Source: Desulfovibrio sp. (lineage in GTDB: Bacteria > Desulfobacterota > Desulfovibrionia > Desulfovibrionales > Desulfovibrionaceae). Taken from it: 7,917 nt of DNA. Below, one piece after another: positions 5,672 through 7,917 of the stretch. The notes below the pieces were generated by a model. That model worked only from the letters and a program-made list of their open reading frames with translations. It was not told the origin of the DNA and did no database searches. How positions within the stretch are numbered: the stretch's first letter is position 1; the number at the start of each line of letters is the position of its first letter. Where the stretch lies: positions 1-7,917 of the forward strand of contig DQED01000310.1 of NCBI GenBank assembly GCA_003525525.1, read 5' to 3'. The position numbers and the translations under genes are program-made.

Positions 5672-6793
5672 TCAGCAATATTCGCGGGGATTGAGCCCGA
5701 ACAGGCAGAACACCTCATAGGGGATGGTCTCCCACCACAGGGCGAGGTCGTCGGCGGTCACCGCGCCGGGGCCGTCGCCGCCAAGCAGGTGGATCAGGTC
5801 GCCGGGCGCGGGCTCGAGCCCCGAAACGTCCACGGCGGTCAGCTGCATGCACACCCGGCCGAGGATCGGCACGCGCCGGCCCGAAAGGCACATGAAGCCC
5901 TTGTTGGACAGCCCCCGGCTGTAGGCGTCGGCATAGCCCGCCGCCACGATGGCCACGCGCATGTCGCGCTCGGCGATGAACGTCCGGCCGTAGCTGATGG
6001 AGGCCCCGCGCGGCAGGTCGTGGACCGAGACGATGCGGGTCGTGGTTTCCATCGCCGGCAGCAGGCCAACGCCCAGCTGTTCGCGGTCCGTGCCCTGGAA
6101 GGGGTTGACGCCGTAGAGCGCGATGCCGGCGCGGCGGGCGTCGAAGCCGAATTCCCCGGCATGGGCCAGGATGCCGGCGCTGTTGCAAAGCGAGGCCTCG
6201 AAGGTGAGCCCGCCGTGGCGCAGCGCCTGGCAGATGCGCGCGAAGCGGCCGCCTTGCGCGCTCACGTAGTCGAAGGCCGTGGGGTCGTCGGCCGTGGCCA
6301 GGTGCGAGCTGACCATGACCGGTTCGATGGCGGGCCGCTCGCCGAGGTGCGCCAGAAGATGCGGCACGTCCTTTTCGCTGAACCCCAGCCGCGCCATGCC
6401 CGTGTCGAACTTGAGCGCCACCCTGGCCTTCCTGCCGGCCTTGGCCGCCGCCCTGGCCAGGCGGTCGAGCTGGTCGAAATCGTGGATGAACGGCACCACG
6501 TCCTTTTCAAGCGCCAGGGCGTCGTCCTCGGGCAGGACCGGGCCGAGCAGGGAAATGATCGCCCCGCGCGAGCCGGCGTCGCGAAGCGCCGCGCCCTCGG
6601 CCACGGAGCCGATGGCGAAGGCGTCGCAGCCGGCCGCCTCCAGGGCCGCGGCCGTCTCGACCAGGCCGTGCCCGTAGGCGTCGGCCTTGACCACGGCCAG
6701 GACGTGGCCGCCGTAACCGCACAGCAGCTCGTAGTTGGCGACGATATGGGACAGGCGCACCCGGGTGCGCAGGTAGTTGTGGGCAATGGGCAT
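5672..6793 (-). CDS. alr: Alanine racemase
   Basis: A 373-residue PLP enzyme that interconverts L- and D-alanine, supplying D-alanine for peptidoglycan; cytoplasmic and active as a dimer. Visible features: the PLP-lysine motif [10 protein letters not shown] with Lys36; [11 protein letters not shown] (128-138), the usual KxDTGMxRLGF block; SSHLATAD (162-169); the pyridine-contacting Arg in RAGIALYG (221-228); the catalytic tyrosine Tyr268 in ISYGRTF (266-272); [16 protein letters not shown] (284-299); and [12 protein letters not shown] (312-323). In the last block most racemases have Asp after Met (Asp313 in the Geobacillus enzyme), while this protein has Gln318. Length is normal. The ATG at 6791-6793 follows AAGGAGG with a 6-nt spacer; the open frame continues far upstream across mutL but as antisense shadow. 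It is divergent from mutL and is followed by a hairpin terminator candidate and guaD. Confidence 0.95.
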   Translation of the reverse strand: MPIAHNYLRTRVRLSHIVANYELLCGYGGHVLAVVKADAYGHGLVETAAALEAAGCDAFAIGSVAEGAALRDAGSRGAIISLLGPVLPEDDALALEKDVVPFIHDFDQLDRLARAAAKAGRKARVALKFDTGMARLGFSEKDVPHLLAHLGERPAIEPVMVSSHLATADDPTAFDYVSAQGGRFARICQALRHGGLTFEASLCNSAGILAHAGEFGFDARRAGIALYGVNPFQGTDREQLGVGLLPAMETTTRIVSVHDLPRGASISYGRTFIAERDMRVAIVAAGYADAYSRGLSNKGFMCLSGRRVPILGRVCMQLTAVDVSGLEPAPGDLIHLLGGDGPGAVTADDLALWWETIPYEVFCLFGLNPREYC

Positions 6794-6838
6794 GACGGGC
6801 CTCCTTGGATTGTGCCGCTGGGAATCTCTACGCCTCCC

Positions 6839-6869
6839 GGGTCCGCTTTTCCAGCCGCTTGGGTCCGCT
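6839..6869. repeat. Two direct repeats in the alr-mutL intergenic region
   Basis: GGGTCCGCT occurs at 6839-6847 and again at 6861-6869, spaced 22 bp start to start (about two helical turns), with a degenerate third copy GCGTCCGTT at 6871-6879. They lie in the 99-bp gap between the divergent alr and mutL starts. The spacing would suit binding of one regulator to one face of the DNA, but no convincing -35/-10 pair was found here to anchor them. Confidence 0.35.
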
Positions 6870-6892
6870 GGCGTCCGTTTTGGAGTTGGCGT

Positions 6893-7917
6893 ATGCTCGG
6901 GAACATGACTCGCGCCATCAAGCATCGCACCATCCGCGTCCTGCCGCCGGAGCTGCAAAACCAGATCGCCGCCGGCGAAGTGGTCGAACGGCCGGCGAGC
7001 GTACTCAAGGAACTCGTGGAAAACAGCCTCGACGCCGGGTCCACGCGCATCGAGGTGGCCATCGAAGGCGGCGGCCGGACGCTGCTCACCGTCGCCGACG
7101 ACGGCTGGGGCATGACGCCCGAGGAGCTGCCGCTGGCCGTCACGCGCCACGCCACGAGCAAGATCGCCTCCATGGACGAACTGTCGGGCATCGAGAGCTT
7201 CGGTTTTCGCGGCGAGGCCTTGCCGAGCATCGCCTCGGTCTCCAGTTGCATCATCACCTCGCGCCACGAAGCGTTTGACGAGGGCGCGTTCTTGCGCGTG
7301 GAAAACGGCCGCATCGCCGAACGCGGCCCGGCGGCCATGCCGCGCGGCACGCGCATCGAGGTGCGCGACCTTTTCGCCGCGGTGCCGGCGCGGCTCAAAT
7401 TCCTCAAATCCGAGGCCGTGGAGACCAAGCGGGCTTCGGAGCTTTTCTGCCGCGCGGCGCTGGCGCGCCTGGACGTGGCGCTCAAGCTGTCCGTGGGCGG
7501 GCGCACGGCGCTGCGTTTCCCGGCGGGCCAGAACCTGACCGCGCGGCTTGGCGGCATGTGGCCGCCGGCCGTGACCGACGACCTGTTCGAAATGGAATAC
7601 GCGCTCGGCCCCATCCGCATCCACGGCGTCCTCGGCAAGCCGCTCAAGGCCCAGGCGCGGGCCGACCGCATGCTTTTCTACGTCAACGGCCGCGCCGTGC
7701 TCGACCGGGTGCTGCTGTCCGCCGTGCGCGAGGCCTACAAGGGCCGGCTGCTCGCGCGGGAATACCCGCAATGCGTCATCTTCCTGGAGATTCCCGCCGA
7801 GGACGTGGACGTCAACGTGCATCCGGCCAAGACCGAGGTGCGCTTTCGCGACGAGCAGGCCGTGTTCGTCAACCTGCGCCGCGCCGTGGGCCAGGCCCTG
7901 GACAAGGCGCTCGTGCT
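6893..7917 (+). CDS. mutL: DNA mismatch repair protein MutL, N-terminal part (3' end outside window)
   Basis: The first 341 residues of MutL, the ATP-driven link between mismatch recognition by MutS and strand incision. The GHKL ATPase motifs are all present: [20 protein letters not shown] (16-35) and [11 protein letters not shown] with catalytic Glu40 and magnesium-binding Asn44; DDGWGM (69-74), where E. coli has [14 protein letters not shown] (103-110); and RGTRIEV (151-157). The transducer domain follows with [11 protein letters not shown] (262-272) and [13 protein letters not shown] (306-318), including Lys313, the counterpart of E. coli Lys307. The C-terminal dimerisation domain, and any metal-endonuclease motif, is beyond the window. 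ATG 6893 is preferred over the in-frame ATG at 6905: GGAG lies 7 nt before 6893, while 6905 has only a poorly placed CGGGA. The longer start adds 11 residues before the E. coli N-terminus. It is divergent from alr. Confidence 0.95.
   Translation, partial: MLGNMTRAIKHRTIRVLPPELQNQIAAGEVVERPASVLKELVENSLDAGSTRIEVAIEGGGRTLLTVADDGWGMTPEELPLAVTRHATSKIASMDELSGIESFGFRGEALPSIASVSSCIITSRHEAFDEGAFLRVENGRIAERGPAAMPRGTRIEVRDLFAAVPARLKFLKSEAVETKRASELFCRAALARLDVALKLSVGGRTALRFPAGQNLTARLGGMWPPAVTDDLFEMEYALGPIRIHGVLGKPLKAQARADRMLFYVNGRAVLDRVLLSAVREAYKGRLLAREYPQCVIFLEIPAEDVDVNVHPAKTEVRFRDEQAVFVNLRRAVGQALDKALV

Noticed and set aside
6794..7822. A 343-codon in-frame upstream extension of alr
   Set aside because: It lies antisense to mutL, has no family similarity, and the alr start at 6793 has an ideal AAGGAGG site and fits the normal racemase length.

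Overview
The window is a stretch of high-GC bacterial chromosome carrying eight protein genes, two of them cut by the window edges. GC-rich third positions, AAGGAGG-type ribosome binding sites before most genes, a sigma-54 activator and the mix of housekeeping genes suggest a deltaproteobacterial-type anaerobe, most likely of the Desulfovibrionaceae. That placement is inferred from general protein flavour and base composition; no rRNA or lineage-specific gene is present to prove it. I see no phage, transposase, CRISPR array, tRNA or rRNA.

Layout. (1) 2-463, plus strand: C-terminal part of a BioC-like malonyl-ACP O-methyltransferase (biotin synthesis). (2) 559-1272, minus: a class I SAM methyltransferase of unknown substrate on a clearly lower-GC island of about 850 bp. 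(3) 1328-1765, minus: a small four-helix membrane protein of unknown function. (4) 1895-3313, plus: a sigma-54-dependent NtrC-type response regulator, divergent from (3) across a 129-bp region that holds a candidate promoter for each direction and a small leader hairpin. (5) 3337-3984, minus: an ABM-domain protein with a membrane-embedded C-terminus. (6) 4070-5482, minus: guanine deaminase GuaD, with a structured leader of roughly 120 nt. (7) 5672-6793, minus: alanine racemase Alr, followed by a hairpin terminator candidate. (8) 6893-7917, plus: the N-terminal ATPase and transducer part of the mismatch-repair protein MutL, divergent from alr and running off the window.

How the parts work together. 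The genes are mostly individual housekeeping functions (biotin, purine salvage and degradation, D-alanine for peptidoglycan, mismatch repair) rather than one pathway. guaD and the ABM gene are co-directional, separated by 85 bp containing a nested inverted repeat. alr and guaD are co-directional but separated by a terminator-like hairpin and a new AT-rich promoter-like segment, so guaD probably has its own transcription unit. The response regulator has no kinase beside it.

I did not find a convincing new multi-gene system. The observations most worth following are the guaD leader, in which a 10-bp hairpin and an alternative stem that would cover the ribosome binding site share bases; the nested palindrome between guaD and the ABM gene; the low-GC methyltransferase island; and a substitution at a normally acidic active-site position in Alr.
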